Shown here piece after piece: positions 24,916 to 33,772 of a stretch of DNA of 64,000 nucleotides. This stretch comes from a bacterium. GTDB lineage: Bacteria > Myxococcota_A > Bradymonadia > UBA7976 > UBA1532. The notes beneath the pieces are model-generated. The model saw nothing but the letters and a program-made list of their open reading frames with translations, had not been told where the DNA came from and searched no databases. How positions within the stretch are numbered: the first letter of the stretch is position 1; each line of letters opens with the position of its first letter. The stretch lies in assembly GCA_030427205.1 (NCBI GenBank), contig JAUHXC010000045.1, positions 19,856 to 83,855 of the forward strand, given 5' to 3'. The translations under genes were made by a program, and so were the position numbers.

Positions 24916-25965
24916 ATGGCCGCCCGCTCCCCCATCACCACCCCGATCGCCGCCCGCGCCCTGCGATTCTGCGCGGGACTCTGCGCGGCGCTGTCGACCG
25001 CGCTGAGCGGCTGCGCGCCGGTGACCGAGCCCGTCGGCCGGGCCTGCCACCCGTTTTTGGTGCCCGACGCCGGCGCGGCGCTGCCCCGCATCGAGTGCAC
25101 CGCCGATCCGCAATGCCCGCCGCCGCTGGTCTGCACCCCGCCCGAAGAGCCCGAGAACGTGGACGGCCCGGCGACCTGCGCCGTCGACCTCTTCGGCAGC
25201 GAGCCCGACCTGCTCGTCGAGACCCTCGGGCGCGCGCGGCTGCCGCTCGACCTCATCGAGCTGCCCGACAACGACGGCCTGCTGGTGCAGTGGCGGCCCC
25301 CGAGCGACGCCGAGCGGATCCGCTGCGTCGTCACCGGCTGCCCGTGGACCGAGACGCTGGTGCGGGGCGGCTTCGAGCGCTGCGTGATCGTCGACGTGCT
25401 GCGCGATGTCGACCTGGGGGACGCGTTCACCATCACCCCGCGGGTCCAGAGCCGGTCCACCGAGCTCGACCCGCGCGCGCGCCTGCAGACCTGCGCCGTC
25501 GGCGAGGTGGACCTGCGCTATACCGCCACCGAGCTCAACCTGGCCTGCTGGGCCTTCAGCGAGACCGAGCTGGTGGCCGTCTCGTCCATCCACCGCATCG
25601 GGCCCGATCAGCTCGGGCGCCACCGCGATCGGATCATCGCCACCGACTGCGCCTGGCCCCCGCCGGCCACCGGCGCGGCCTGCGTCGGCGCCGGCGCGGC
25701 GCTCGGGGTCTGCGTCGGCCCGCGCTGCTGCACCCCGTGTTCGAAAGACGCGCAGTGTGGCGGGGCGCGCGGCAGCTGCCGGCCCCTGCCGTCCGACGGC
25801 CGCTCGGGCAGCGACCCGCTGCCCGGCCCGTACCTGGGCTACTGCGCCGACAGCTGCGCGGGTGGCGCCGGCGCAGGCGATGCCGGCGCGGCTGATGGAG
25901 GCGGGCCGGACAGCGGCGTGCCCGACGCCGCGACCGACGCCGCGGACGCGGGGGGTCTGCCATGA
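24916..25965 (+). CDS. Cys-rich lipoprotein of locus A, unknown function
   Basis: A 349-residue lipoprotein with signal peptide ending ALSGC. The mature part is rich in Cys (about 20) spread over a beta-type domain, with a late cluster CVGPRCCTPCSKDAQCGG resembling the Dickkopf-like Cys repeats common in myxobacterial surface proteins. It ends in a disordered Asp/Ala/Gly tail. No known domain is recognised. The start ATG follows GAGAGGAAAG. The stop overlaps the next gene's start by 4 nt (ATGA), so it heads a unit with the barrel-like protein and probably forms an outer-membrane pair with it. Confidence 0.75.
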   Translation: MAARSPITTPIAARALRFCAGLCAALSTALSGCAPVTEPVGRACHPFLVPDAGAALPRIECTADPQCPPPLVCTPPEEPENVDGPATCAVDLFGSEPDLLVETLGRARLPLDLIELPDNDGLLVQWRPPSDAERIRCVVTGCPWTETLVRGGFERCVIVDVLRDVDLGDAFTITPRVQSRSTELDPRARLQTCAVGEVDLRYTATELNLACWAFSETELVAVSSIHRIGPDQLGRHRDRIIATDCAWPPPATGAACVGAGAALGVCVGPRCCTPCSKDAQCGGARGSCRPLPSDGRSGSDPLPGPYLGYCADSCAGGAGAGDAGAADGGGPDSGVPDAATDAADAGGLP

Positions 25966-27905
25966 GGCTGCCGCTGCTCGTCTTCGCGGGGCTCACCCTG
26001 GCCGTGACGCTCGCCCCGTGCGCGGCCGCGCCGCTCGAGGCGCCCGGCGAGGAGTTCAAGCTCGTCCTCACCCCCGAGCCGGGACAGGCGCCGCCCGCGC
26101 GGGTCTGCCTCGCGTCGCGCAACGCCGGGATGAAGGCCCTGCGCTCGACGGCGGGCCACCTGGCGTCGCTGGATGCGGACGTCACCTGCCGCGGCGCCGA
26201 CTGCCTGCTCGCCGCGCGACCGCCCCGCGGACGCTGCGCCCGTTGCCCCATCGAGGGCCACCCCGACTGCCGCGCCCGGCTCGATCCGGGGGACTGGCCG
26301 CCGGCGGACTACACCGTCGTCTGCGCCGACGACGCCTCCGCGCGGGCCGGCGGCGGCACGATCTTCGTGGCGGTCGAGTCGGTCGAGGCCGAGAACCCGC
26401 CCGAGTTCCACAGCTTCGAGGTCAGCGGCGGCCGCGTGCGCTGGAGCCCCGTGCGGGACATCCGACGCCCCAGCTACCGGGTGCTGGGCGGCGACTTCGA
26501 GTCGTCCCGGCTGAGCTACCCCCGCCGGCCGACCGATCGCCCGTGGGCCGAGGTGCCGATCCGCCGCCGCTGCCGCTGCCTCGACGCGCAGCTGCCCGTG
26601 GGCCTCGACGCGGTGCGCGCCGTGCAGATCGACGGCGCGCCGGTCTGTCGGGGGTCCGTCGGCGCGGGTGATCTGCTGCCCATCGAGGTGCCGGCGACCG
26701 CCCGCGGGCGGGTGCGCGGGCTGGGCATCGAGTCGGGCCACGCGCGGCTCGAGATGGCGTGGGGCGGGCGCTGGCCGGCGGCGCCGCTCGCCCCGATCCC
26801 GACCCGCGTCGACTTCGGCTGGCGGGTGCCTTGCGCCTGGCCGGGCGGCGCGCGCTGCCCCGCGGTTCGGGTGCGCGGCGCCCGCTGTCGCTCGACCGGC
26901 CGCGTCGACGGCGTCTGCCGCTATCGGTGCAGCGCCCGCTCGCCCGGCGCGCTCGTCGCGCCGATCGACGTCGACTTCACCCTCGATACGCCGCCGCTGC
27001 GCTGGCGAGACGCGATCAGCGCGCCGGGGGACGTCTCGTCGACCGACGTGCCCGACGCGCAGCGGGTCGTCTGGGCCGACGTCTCCGCGTGGCCGCGGGC
27101 CGTGCCCGGCGACCGGATCGACGCCGTGCGCATCCAGCAGCCCGACGGCTCGGCCCATACCATGGCCCTGTCGGCGGACGCCGAGCGGATCTGGATCGCG
27201 ACGCCCGGCGCCCGCTGCGGTCTGTCGTTGGGCGTGACCCCGCGCGGCGAGCGGGACTACCTCACCCGCCAGGCGGCGGTCGGCGAAGGCGGGCGGCTGG
27301 CGATCGAGCCGCCCGCGCAGCAGGTCGTGCCCTGGGACCTGCACCTGGGCCTCGACGGCGGCGCCGGCTGGTTGGCCTTCCCCAGCGAGCAGGGGGCGCA
27401 GCTGCAGACGCAGCTCACCGGCTTCGCGGCGCTCGGCCTGCGGCTGCGCGCGCCGGGTCGCCGCTGGTTCGGCGACGCGCGGATCGTCGGCGGCGCGATC
27501 TCCGACTGGGCCTACGGGGCGCTGGGCAGCGGCGGCGACGGCTGGCTCACCCGGACCGCGCCGCTGGGGCTGCTCGGCGCCGAGCTGACCGCGGGCTACA
27601 GCCTGCTCGTCGAGCGCACGGCGCTGCACCTCTTCGTCGGCGGCGGACCGACGATGGCGCTCGCGCTGCGCGATCAGGACGTCGGGCGGCTGCCCCACGG
27701 CCGCTGGCTCGGGTCGGCGGTGCTCGGCGGGCAGTGGCCGATCCGGGCCGAGCTGAGCACCTACGCCCACGTCCGGGTGACCCTGCGCTATGTCTTCGGC
27801 GGGGTCGTGCGGCGCTTCGAGACCAACTTCGTAAACCGCTCCGTCGAGCGCAGCGACGCCGCAGGGCTCATCCTGCTGACCGGCGGCCTCGATCTGGGGT
27901 TGTGA
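25962..27905 (+). CDS. Exported protein with predicted C-terminal outer-membrane barrel
   Basis: A 647-residue protein with a signal peptide (about 1-23, ending APCAAAPLE). Residues about 30-430 form a Cys-containing periplasmic or surface region without a recognised domain. From about 440 the sequence alternates in the way of amphipathic strands (LHLGLDGGAGWLAF, FAALGLRLRAPG, LGLLGAELTAGYSLLVE, VRVTLRYVFGG) and ends GGLDLGL, fitting a small beta-barrel. It is coupled by a 4-nt overlap to the lipoprotein before it and lies 117 nt upstream of the ECF sigma gene. A similar barrel-like C-terminal region is part of the nearby caspases, so it may belong to the same module. Confidence 0.7.
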   Translation: MRLPLLVFAGLTLAVTLAPCAAAPLEAPGEEFKLVLTPEPGQAPPARVCLASRNAGMKALRSTAGHLASLDADVTCRGADCLLAARPPRGRCARCPIEGHPDCRARLDPGDWPPADYTVVCADDASARAGGGTIFVAVESVEAENPPEFHSFEVSGGRVRWSPVRDIRRPSYRVLGGDFESSRLSYPRRPTDRPWAEVPIRRRCRCLDAQLPVGLDAVRAVQIDGAPVCRGSVGAGDLLPIEVPATARGRVRGLGIESGHARLEMAWGGRWPAAPLAPIPTRVDFGWRVPCAWPGGARCPAVRVRGARCRSTGRVDGVCRYRCSARSPGALVAPIDVDFTLDTPPLRWRDAISAPGDVSSTDVPDAQRVVWADVSAWPRAVPGDRIDAVRIQQPDGSAHTMALSADAERIWIATPGARCGLSLGVTPRGERDYLTRQAAVGEGGRLAIEPPAQQVVPWDLHLGLDGGAGWLAFPSEQGAQLQTQLTGFAALGLRLRAPGRRWFGDARIVGGAISDWAYGALGSGGDGWLTRTAPLGLLGAELTAGYSLLVERTALHLFVGGGPTMALALRDQDVGRLPHGRWLGSAVLGGQWPIRAELSTYAHVRVTLRYVFGGVVRRFETNFVNRSVERSDAAGLILLTGGLDLGL

Positions 27906-27951
27906 CGATGCGCAGCCTGCCCGATACACGCTGCCGACCCTACGGCGGATA

Positions 27952-27974
27952 CCGTTTGCTTGGACCGCAAACGG
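27952..27974. promoter_or_regulatory. 23-bp operator-like palindrome upstream of ECF sigma gene
   Basis: Perfect 8-bp arms CCGTTTGC and GCAAACGG separated by 7 nt, ending 48 nt before the start of the ECF sigma gene of locus A. Size, symmetry and position suit a dimeric repressor or activator. No equivalent palindrome is seen upstream of the locus B sigma gene. Confidence 0.6.
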
Positions 27975-28022
27975 ACGATAGGCTCTTCGGTCCCTTCGCA
28001 GAGTGCCCCGGATCGTCGAGCC

Positions 28023-28523
28023 ATGCCCCCGTACAGCGATGCGTTGCTGACCCGTCTCTTCCGGCTGCACGGCCCGATGGTCCTGCGGCGCGCGCGGGGT
28101 ATCCTCGGCAGTCACGCCGACGCCGAAGAGGCGATGCAAGAGGTCTTCATCAAGGCCATGTCGGCCATCGAGTCGGCCCGCGACGACGACCTGACCGGCT
28201 GGTTCTACCGCATGACGACCAACCACTGCCTCAACCGCCTGCGCGATCGCAAGCGGCGGCGCCAGCTCATCGACGAGAAGGTCGCCCCGGCCGAAGATCG
28301 CAGCACGCAGCACGATCCCGACGCGATGCTCACCCTGCGCTGGCTGCTGGCCAACGCCGACGCGCGGCAGGCGCAGGTGGTGGTCTACGTGCACGTCGAT
28401 GGCCTGCGTCAGGCGCAGGTTGCCGAGCTGATGGGCATCACCGAGCGCTCGGTGCGCAACTTGTTGCGGCGCTTCGAGGCATGGGCCGACAAGCAGCTCG
28501 CCGGCCGAGGGAGGCGCCGTTGA
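28023..28523 (+). CDS. ECF RNA polymerase sigma factor (locus A)
   Basis: A 166-residue group 4 sigma factor. Region 2 (about 8-75) contains AEEAMQEVFIKAM and LTGWFYRMTTNHCLNRLRDRKRR; region 4 (about 105-160) contains the HTH GLRQAQVAELMGITERSVRNLLRRF. There is no region 3 or 1.1. It directs RNA polymerase to a small regulon, probably including its own operon. Its stop overlaps the TTG start of the membrane regulator, the usual arrangement for a sigma/anti-sigma pair. It is paralogous to the sigma factor at 46447 (shared RMTTNHCLN/RTTTNYCLN and RSVRNLL/RTVANLL motifs). The start at 28023 removes a 21-residue upstream extension. Confidence 0.92.
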   Translation: MPPYSDALLTRLFRLHGPMVLRRARGILGSHADAEEAMQEVFIKAMSAIESARDDDLTGWFYRMTTNHCLNRLRDRKRRRQLIDEKVAPAEDRSTQHDPDAMLTLRWLLANADARQAQVVVYVHVDGLRQAQVAELMGITERSVRNLLRRFEAWADKQLAGRGRRR

Positions 28524-29317
28524 ACTTCAGCGATCTGACCGCAGGGCTGGAGGCGTGGCCCGACGACGCGCCGTCGCGCCTCGACATCGACCGGCTGCAC
28601 GCCGGCGAGATCGACGGCGAGGCGGCCGACGCGCTGCGGGCGCGCATCGCCCGCTCGCCCGAGGCGGCGGCTTATCTCGCCGCCCGCGAGCGCGGCTTCG
28701 ACGACGCGCCGATCGATCCCCGCGCGAGCCTCGCCGCCATCCGCCGGGGCATGGCCGACGCGCGCGAGGCGCGGGCCGCCCGTGACCCGCGGGCCGTGCT
28801 GCGGCGCTGGCTGCCGCTGCTGGCCGCCGCGGCGGTGGGCGCGGCGGCGGTCTTCTTCTTCGTCGGCCGCGGCGGCCCGCCCGTCGCGCCCGATCCGCCG
28901 ATCGATACGGTGCGCATCAAGGGCGACCTGCGGCTGCGGGTCTTCCGCCGCACGGCGAGCGGGGCCGAGGAGGTGCTCTCCGGCGACCCCTTCGCCCCCG
29001 GCGACGCCCTGCGCTTCCGGGCCAAGCTGCCCGAGGCGGGGCGAGTCACCGTGGTGGGCGTCGAAGGCGACGGCACCCTGTACACCGCCTGGCCGCCGCC
29101 CGGCGCGGCGCTCAGCGACCGGTTCGAAGCCGGCGCGGACGTGCAGCTGCCCGAGGCGGTCGCCCTCGACGACGTGCCCGGCACCGAGACGCTGCACCTG
29201 GTGCTCTGCCCCGACGACGTGGCGCCCGTCTGCGCCTCGGCCGGCGCCGAGGCGGCCCCGAACTGCCCCGAGGGCTGCCGCAGCACGCCCTTCGTCGTGC
29301 GCAAGGTCGCGCCGTGA
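28520..29317 (+). CDS. Membrane regulator / putative anti-sigma factor (locus A)
   Basis: A 265-residue single-pass protein. The cytoplasmic part (1-96) has no zinc anti-sigma motif. A membrane helix spans about 97-115, followed by an extracytoplasmic domain (about 125-265) with IDTVRIKGDLRLRVF, GDALRFRAKLPEAGRVTVVG and a Cys-paired tail ending CPEGCRSTPFVVRK, resembling DUF4384-type sensory domains. The TTG start overlaps the sigma stop (TTGA) and follows GGGAGG by 5 nt. It probably holds the sigma factor or senses envelope signals. The same outer domain and tail recur in the locus B regulator at 46968, which does have the zinc motif. The anti-sigma role here is inferred from context alone. 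Confidence 0.75.
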   Translation: MNFSDLTAGLEAWPDDAPSRLDIDRLHAGEIDGEAADALRARIARSPEAAAYLAARERGFDDAPIDPRASLAAIRRGMADAREARAARDPRAVLRRWLPLLAAAAVGAAAVFFFVGRGGPPVAPDPPIDTVRIKGDLRLRVFRRTASGAEEVLSGDPFAPGDALRFRAKLPEAGRVTVVGVEGDGTLYTAWPPPGAALSDRFEAGADVQLPEAVALDDVPGTETLHLVLCPDDVAPVCASAGAEAAPNCPEGCRSTPFVVRKVAP

Positions 29318-30897
29318 TGCAGCGGCCGCCGGTCCGCGTCGGGCTCGCCAGCGGGCTCGCGCTGCTGCTGCTCTTGTGGGCCGCGACCGCCATGGCGCTG
29401 CCCGAGCAGACCTGGGTGCTGGCCATCGGCAATAACTTCGGTGATCCCGACGAGATCGGCCTGCGCTACGCCGAGCGCGACGCCCGCGAGTTCGCCGACG
29501 TGCTGCACCAGCTCGGCGGCGTGCCGGCGGGCCGCATCCGGGTGCTGGCCGACGGCTCCGCCGAGGCGGTGGTCGAGGCCCTCGACGAGATCGAGCGCCG
29601 CCTCGCCGAGACCGCCGGCCCCTCGGCGCTCGTCGTCTTCTACTCGGGCCACGCCGACGCGCACACCCTGCACCTCGGCGGCACCCGGCTCGCTTTCGCC
29701 GATCTGCGCGGTCGCATCGAGGCCAGCCGGGCCACCTTGCGGCTGCTGATCGTCGACGCCTGCGGGTCGGGCGGCGTCTCGCGGGTCAAGGGCGTCACCC
29801 GAGCCCCGACGTTCGCCGTCGAGGTCGAGGACGGCGGCGCGTCGGAGGGCATGGCGGTCATCACCTCGAGCACCGCCAACGAGAGCAGCCAGGAGTCCGA
29901 TCGGCTGCAGGCGTCGTTCTTCTCGCACCACCTGGTCAACGGCCTGCGCGGCGCCGCCGACGCCGACGAGGACGGGGTCGTCAGCCTCGACGAAGCCTAC
30001 GCCTACAGCTACGCCGAGACCCTGCGCTCGTCGGGGCGCACGATGACCCTGCAGCACCCGACCTACAACGTCGACCTCAAGGGCAAGGGCCAGGTCGTCC
30101 TGACCCGGCCCGCCCGGCCCGGCAGCCGGCTCGGCCGGGTCGAGCTGGGGCAGGCGGTGGTGCACCTCGTCAGCGGCCCCGACGGCGCGCTCGTCGCCGA
30201 GCTGCACCCGGGGCGCCCGCGGGCCGAGGTGGCGCTGCCCGCGCGGCGCTATCGGGTGCAGGAGCGCCTGCCGCGGGTCTACCGGCAATACGCCTTCGAA
30301 CTGCGCCCGGGTCAGCGGCTGGCGCTCGCCGATCTCGACGCGAGCGAGCTGCGCTACGACCGGCTGGTGCGCAAGGGCGGCGGCGTCGACCGCGCGATCC
30401 ACGGGCTCTCGCTGCTCGGCGGGGCCCGGGGCGAGATCGTGCCCGGCGACGGGGCCACCGGGCACCTCGTGCTGGGTTATGGCCTCGATACCCGCTGGCT
30501 GACGGCCGGCGTGCGCCTGCGCGGCACCCGCGCGGTGAGCCGCACCCCGATCGGCGGCGCCGAGCGGATCCACAGCGAGCTGGGGCTCGGGCTCACCGCC
30601 GAGCACATCGTCGACACCGCGTGGCTGAGCCTGTCGTTCGGCGTCGCGCTCGAAGGCATGCTGCACAGCCAGACCTTCGCCGACGACGAGCCCGATCGCC
30701 GCGCGGGCGCGCTGGGCGTCGGCGCGCTGTTCGCCCTCGAGCGCGTCCTGTGGCGCGGGATCTCGCTGCGCCTCGAGGCCGGCCCGACGACGACGCTGCT
30801 GCGGCGGGCCGCGGTGGCCGGCGGGGCGATCACGTCCGTCGCCGACGAGGCGGTGCTGACCTGGTGGTCGAGCGGGGGGCTCAAATGGCGACTCTGA
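29314..30897 (+). CDS. Secreted caspase-like protease with EF-hand loop (locus A)
   Basis: A 527-residue exported protein. The signal peptide (about 1-28, ATAMALPEQ) is followed by a peptidase C14 domain (about 33-270): strand TWVLAIGNNFGD, then FYSGHAD with catalytic H113 and VDACGSG with catalytic C150. An EF-hand calcium loop, DADEDGVVSLDE (216-227), lies within the domain just after SFFSHHLVNGLRG. The C-terminal ~200 residues look like a small beta-barrel (LGLGLTAEHIVDTAWLSLSFGV, in parts) ending LKWRL. It is a predicted cysteine protease outside the cytoplasm, probably Ca2+-dependent. It is coupled to the regulator (4-nt overlap) and to the lipoprotein (13-nt overlap). Substrates are unknown. 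Confidence 0.85.
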   Translation: MMQRPPVRVGLASGLALLLLLWAATAMALPEQTWVLAIGNNFGDPDEIGLRYAERDAREFADVLHQLGGVPAGRIRVLADGSAEAVVEALDEIERRLAETAGPSALVVFYSGHADAHTLHLGGTRLAFADLRGRIEASRATLRLLIVDACGSGGVSRVKGVTRAPTFAVEVEDGGASEGMAVITSSTANESSQESDRLQASFFSHHLVNGLRGAADADEDGVVSLDEAYAYSYAETLRSSGRTMTLQHPTYNVDLKGKGQVVLTRPARPGSRLGRVELGQAVVHLVSGPDGALVAELHPGRPRAEVALPARRYRVQERLPRVYRQYAFELRPGQRLALADLDASELRYDRLVRKGGGVDRAIHGLSLLGGARGEIVPGDGATGHLVLGYGLDTRWLTAGVRLRGTRAVSRTPIGGAERIHSELGLGLTAEHIVDTAWLSLSFGVALEGMLHSQTFADDEPDRRAGALGVGALFALERVLWRGISLRLEAGPTTTLLRRAAVAGGAITSVADEAVLTWWSSGGLKWRL

Positions 30898-32027
30898 GAC
30901 GGGCCGGCATCTGGGCCGGGGTGATCGCCTGCGTGGCCTGCGGCGACGCGGTGGTGCCCCAGAGCTTCGAAGGCACGCCGGTCTTCGGCCACGAGCGCCT
31001 GATCATCAGCGGCGAGGTCCTGCCCGAGCTGCCGCTGGCCTACGCCGTCTTCTGGCACCCGCGAGGCTACGCCACCGACGGTTGGGACGACGCCGTCGAG
31101 CAGCCCGGCACCCGGCGGCCGCTGGTCACCACGGGCGAGGTGCCGTTCAACCTCTTCGCGCACCCGATCGACGCCATGCTCGCCCGCACGCCGAGCGGCG
31201 CGCGCTTCGGCCTCGGGACCATCCTGGCCTATACCGACGAAGACCGGGACGGGCGCTATGATCACACGGTCGACCGCCTGGTGGGCTTCGCCGACCAGGG
31301 GCTGCTCTACGTGCCCGACGCGCTCGACGAGGGCGACTCGCCCACCGAGCACCCGCTGAGCGCCGGCTACCACCGCGTCGACATGCCGCTCGGCTGCGTG
31401 CAGGTCATCGTCGGCGGCCGCGAGTGCGACCCCACGCTCGGCGAGGCGTGCCAGGACGACGACGTCTGCGACCGTGGCGTCTGCCTGGGCCGGGACGCGC
31501 TGCTCAACCGCGGCCACTGCGCGCTGCCGGCGGCGCCCGACGCGTGCGATCCCGACAACGGCGCGCTGACCTTCCAGCGGCTCGACGGCGGGCTGACGCC
31601 CTACTGGTTGCAGCACTGCACGCAGACGGCGGACTGCGGCGCCGACGTGCGGCGCTACTGCGACGTCGCGGCCGGGGCCTGCGTGGCCGACGACGACATC
31701 ATCCTGCAGGTGGGTGTGCGGCTGCCCGAGGCGCCGTGCACCGGGGCCCGCGCGCTGATCGATGCGTTCGTCGACGGCGATCCGATGGTAGGGCCGGAGC
31801 CGGAGCCGGGGCCGGAGCCCGAGCCGGAGCCAGAACCCGAGCCGGAGCCAGAGCCCGAGCCGGAGCCAGAGCCCGAGCCGGAGCCCGAGCCCGAGCCGGA
31901 GCCCGAGCCCGAGCCAGAACCCGAACCCGAGCCGGAGCCGGAGCCCGAGCCCGAGCCACCGCCCGAACCCGAGCCCGAGCCCCCGCCCGAACCCGAGCCC
32001 GAGCCCCCGCCCGAACCCGAGCCATAG
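30885..32027 (+). CDS. Lipoprotein with Glu-Pro tail, caspase partner (locus A)
   Basis: A 380-residue lipoprotein. The signal peptide ends VIACVACG with lipobox VIAC. The body (about 25-300) includes a strand LAYAVFWHPRG and Cys-rich stretches (CDPTLGEACQDDDVCDRGVC). The last ~75 residues are an almost pure Glu-Pro tail, a rigid extended stalk. The VFW strand is shared with both lipoproteins of locus B (SVFWATD, LTVLWSDD), which points to one lipoprotein family. It overlaps the caspase gene by 13 nt, exactly as its counterpart in locus B does. It may present, tether or be cleaved by the caspase; this is inference. Confidence 0.78.
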   Translation: MATLRRAGIWAGVIACVACGDAVVPQSFEGTPVFGHERLIISGEVLPELPLAYAVFWHPRGYATDGWDDAVEQPGTRRPLVTTGEVPFNLFAHPIDAMLARTPSGARFGLGTILAYTDEDRDGRYDHTVDRLVGFADQGLLYVPDALDEGDSPTEHPLSAGYHRVDMPLGCVQVIVGGRECDPTLGEACQDDDVCDRGVCLGRDALLNRGHCALPAAPDACDPDNGALTFQRLDGGLTPYWLQHCTQTADCGADVRRYCDVAAGACVADDDIILQVGVRLPEAPCTGARALIDAFVDGDPMVGPEPEPGPEPEPEPEPEPEPEPEPEPEPEPEPEPEPEPEPEPEPEPEPEPEPEPEPPPEPEPEPPPEPEPEPPPEPEP

Positions 32028-32119
32028 CCCGCAGACGGCCCGCCGCACCACCAGCGCCTTGCGTCGGCGGCCGTTTCGGGTGAGCTTCGGTCTCCGCCCC
32101 CGACCACGGAGCCCGACCC

Positions 32120-33694
32120 ATGGCCGACGCCGCGCCGACCGAGACCCCGCCCGCCGAGCGCGGACGGCTGATCCGCGCGCTCGATCGCTTCGCCGAGATC
32201 GGCAACAAGCTGCCCGATCCGGTGACGCTCTTCTTCATCCTCTGCGCCATCGTCATCGTCGCCTCGGCGATCTTCACCGGCGTCACCGAGCAGATCGCCC
32301 AGCGCGACGGCACGGTGCGCGACATGACGGTGCAGAGCCTGCTCTCGGCCACCGGCATCCGGTGGATGTTCGAGAACGCGGTCGGCAACTTCACCGGCTT
32401 CGCCCCGCTGGGCAAGGTGTTGGTGGTCATGCTGGGCATCGGCGTCGCCGAGCGCTCGGGGCTGGTGGCCCTCGGGCTGCGGGCGTTGGTACAAGGGGTG
32501 CCCAAGCAGCTCATCACCGCCGCGCTGGTCTTCGCCGGGGTGATGTCGTCGATGGCCGCCGACGCGGGCTATGTGGTGCTCACCCCGCTCGGCGCGGTGC
32601 TCTTCGCCGGCCTCGGCCGCCACCCGCTCGCCGGGCTCGCCGCCGCGTTCGCCGGGGTCTCGGGCGGCTTCAGCGCCAACCTGCTCATCACCGGCCTCGA
32701 CCCGCTGCTCGCCGGGCTGAGCCAGGAGGCCGCGCGCACCATCGACCCGACCTACGAGGTCAACGCCGCCGCCAACTACTATTTCATGCTCGCCTCGACG
32801 GCGCTCATCACCGTCGTCGGCACCCTGGTGACCAGCAAGATCGTCGAGCCGATGCTCGGCGAGTGGGATCCGAGCAAGGCCGAAGAGGTGCCCGGCGCGC
32901 CCGAGGCCATCGGCGACACCGAGAAGCGCGCCTTCCGCGCGGCGATGGCCGCCGGCGCCGTCGTGATCGCCGGCATCGTCTTCCTCGCGGTCTACCCCGA
33001 CTCGCCGCTGCGCAAGGAGATCGCCGACGGCAGCCCGGCGGTCGACGCGCTCGGGCCGTTCTTCCACTCGATCGAGGTGATGATCGCGATCCTCTTCCTG
33101 GTGCCCGGCGTGGTCTACGGGGTCAAGGTCGGCGCGGTGAAGAGCGACAAGGACGTCGCCAAGATGACCTCGGACACCATGGCCACCATGGGCGCCTACA
33201 TCGTGCTGGCCTTCGCCGCCGCGCAGTTCGTGGCGTTCTTCAACTGGACCAACCTGGGGGCCATCACCGCGGTCAAGGGCGCCGGCGTGCTCGAGGCCAT
33301 CGGGCTGACCGGCGTGCCGCTGCTGCTCGCCTTCCTCGTCGTCTCGGCGACGATGAACCTCTTCGTGGGCAGCGCCTCGGCCAAGTGGGCCTTCATGGCG
33401 CCGATCTTCATCCCGATGCTGATGCAGATGGGCTACAGCCCCGAGGCGGTGCAGGCCACCTACCGGGTGGGCGACTCGATCACCAACATCATCACCCCGC
33501 TCCTGCCTTATCTGCCGATCATCATCATCTTCGCCAAGCGCTACGACCGCGAGGCGGGCCTGGGCACGCTCATCGCCGCGATGCTGCCCTACTCGGTGGC
33601 CTTCGGCATCGTCTGGACCATCATGCTCTCGCTCTGGATCGGCTTCGACGTGCCGCTCGGCCCCGGCGCGCCGACGCTCTACCCCTCGCCGTGA
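32120..33694 (+). CDS. AbgT-family transporter
   Basis: A 524-residue inner-membrane transporter with about 11-12 helices. The start RALDRFAEIGNKLPDPVTLFFILC is the hallmark of the AbgT family. Other conserved blocks are SVFAGVMSSMAADAGYVVLTP-type (here LVFAGVMSSMAADAGYVVL), GSASAKWAFMAPIFIPML and the helical hairpin YRVGDSITNIITPLLPYL. Members import p-aminobenzoyl-glutamate or export folate-type antimetabolites using ion gradients. It stands 92 nt after the locus A lipoprotein and 78 nt before an unrelated gene, with no folate genes close by, so the substrate cannot be inferred from context. Confidence 0.93.
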   Translation: MADAAPTETPPAERGRLIRALDRFAEIGNKLPDPVTLFFILCAIVIVASAIFTGVTEQIAQRDGTVRDMTVQSLLSATGIRWMFENAVGNFTGFAPLGKVLVVMLGIGVAERSGLVALGLRALVQGVPKQLITAALVFAGVMSSMAADAGYVVLTPLGAVLFAGLGRHPLAGLAAAFAGVSGGFSANLLITGLDPLLAGLSQEAARTIDPTYEVNAAANYYFMLASTALITVVGTLVTSKIVEPMLGEWDPSKAEEVPGAPEAIGDTEKRAFRAAMAAGAVVIAGIVFLAVYPDSPLRKEIADGSPAVDALGPFFHSIEVMIAILFLVPGVVYGVKVGAVKSDKDVAKMTSDTMATMGAYIVLAFAAAQFVAFFNWTNLGAITAVKGAGVLEAIGLTGVPLLLAFLVVSATMNLFVGSASAKWAFMAPIFIPMLMQMGYSPEAVQATYRVGDSITNIITPLLPYLPIIIIFAKRYDREAGLGTLIAAMLPYSVAFGIVWTIMLSLWIGFDVPLGPGAPTLYPSP

Positions 33695-33772
33695 GCCGGC
33701 CCGAGGCTGAGCTCGTCGATCGGGCTTGAGCCCGACCCTCAGAGCGCGCATCGTAGGATCTGGGGGTTCCGC

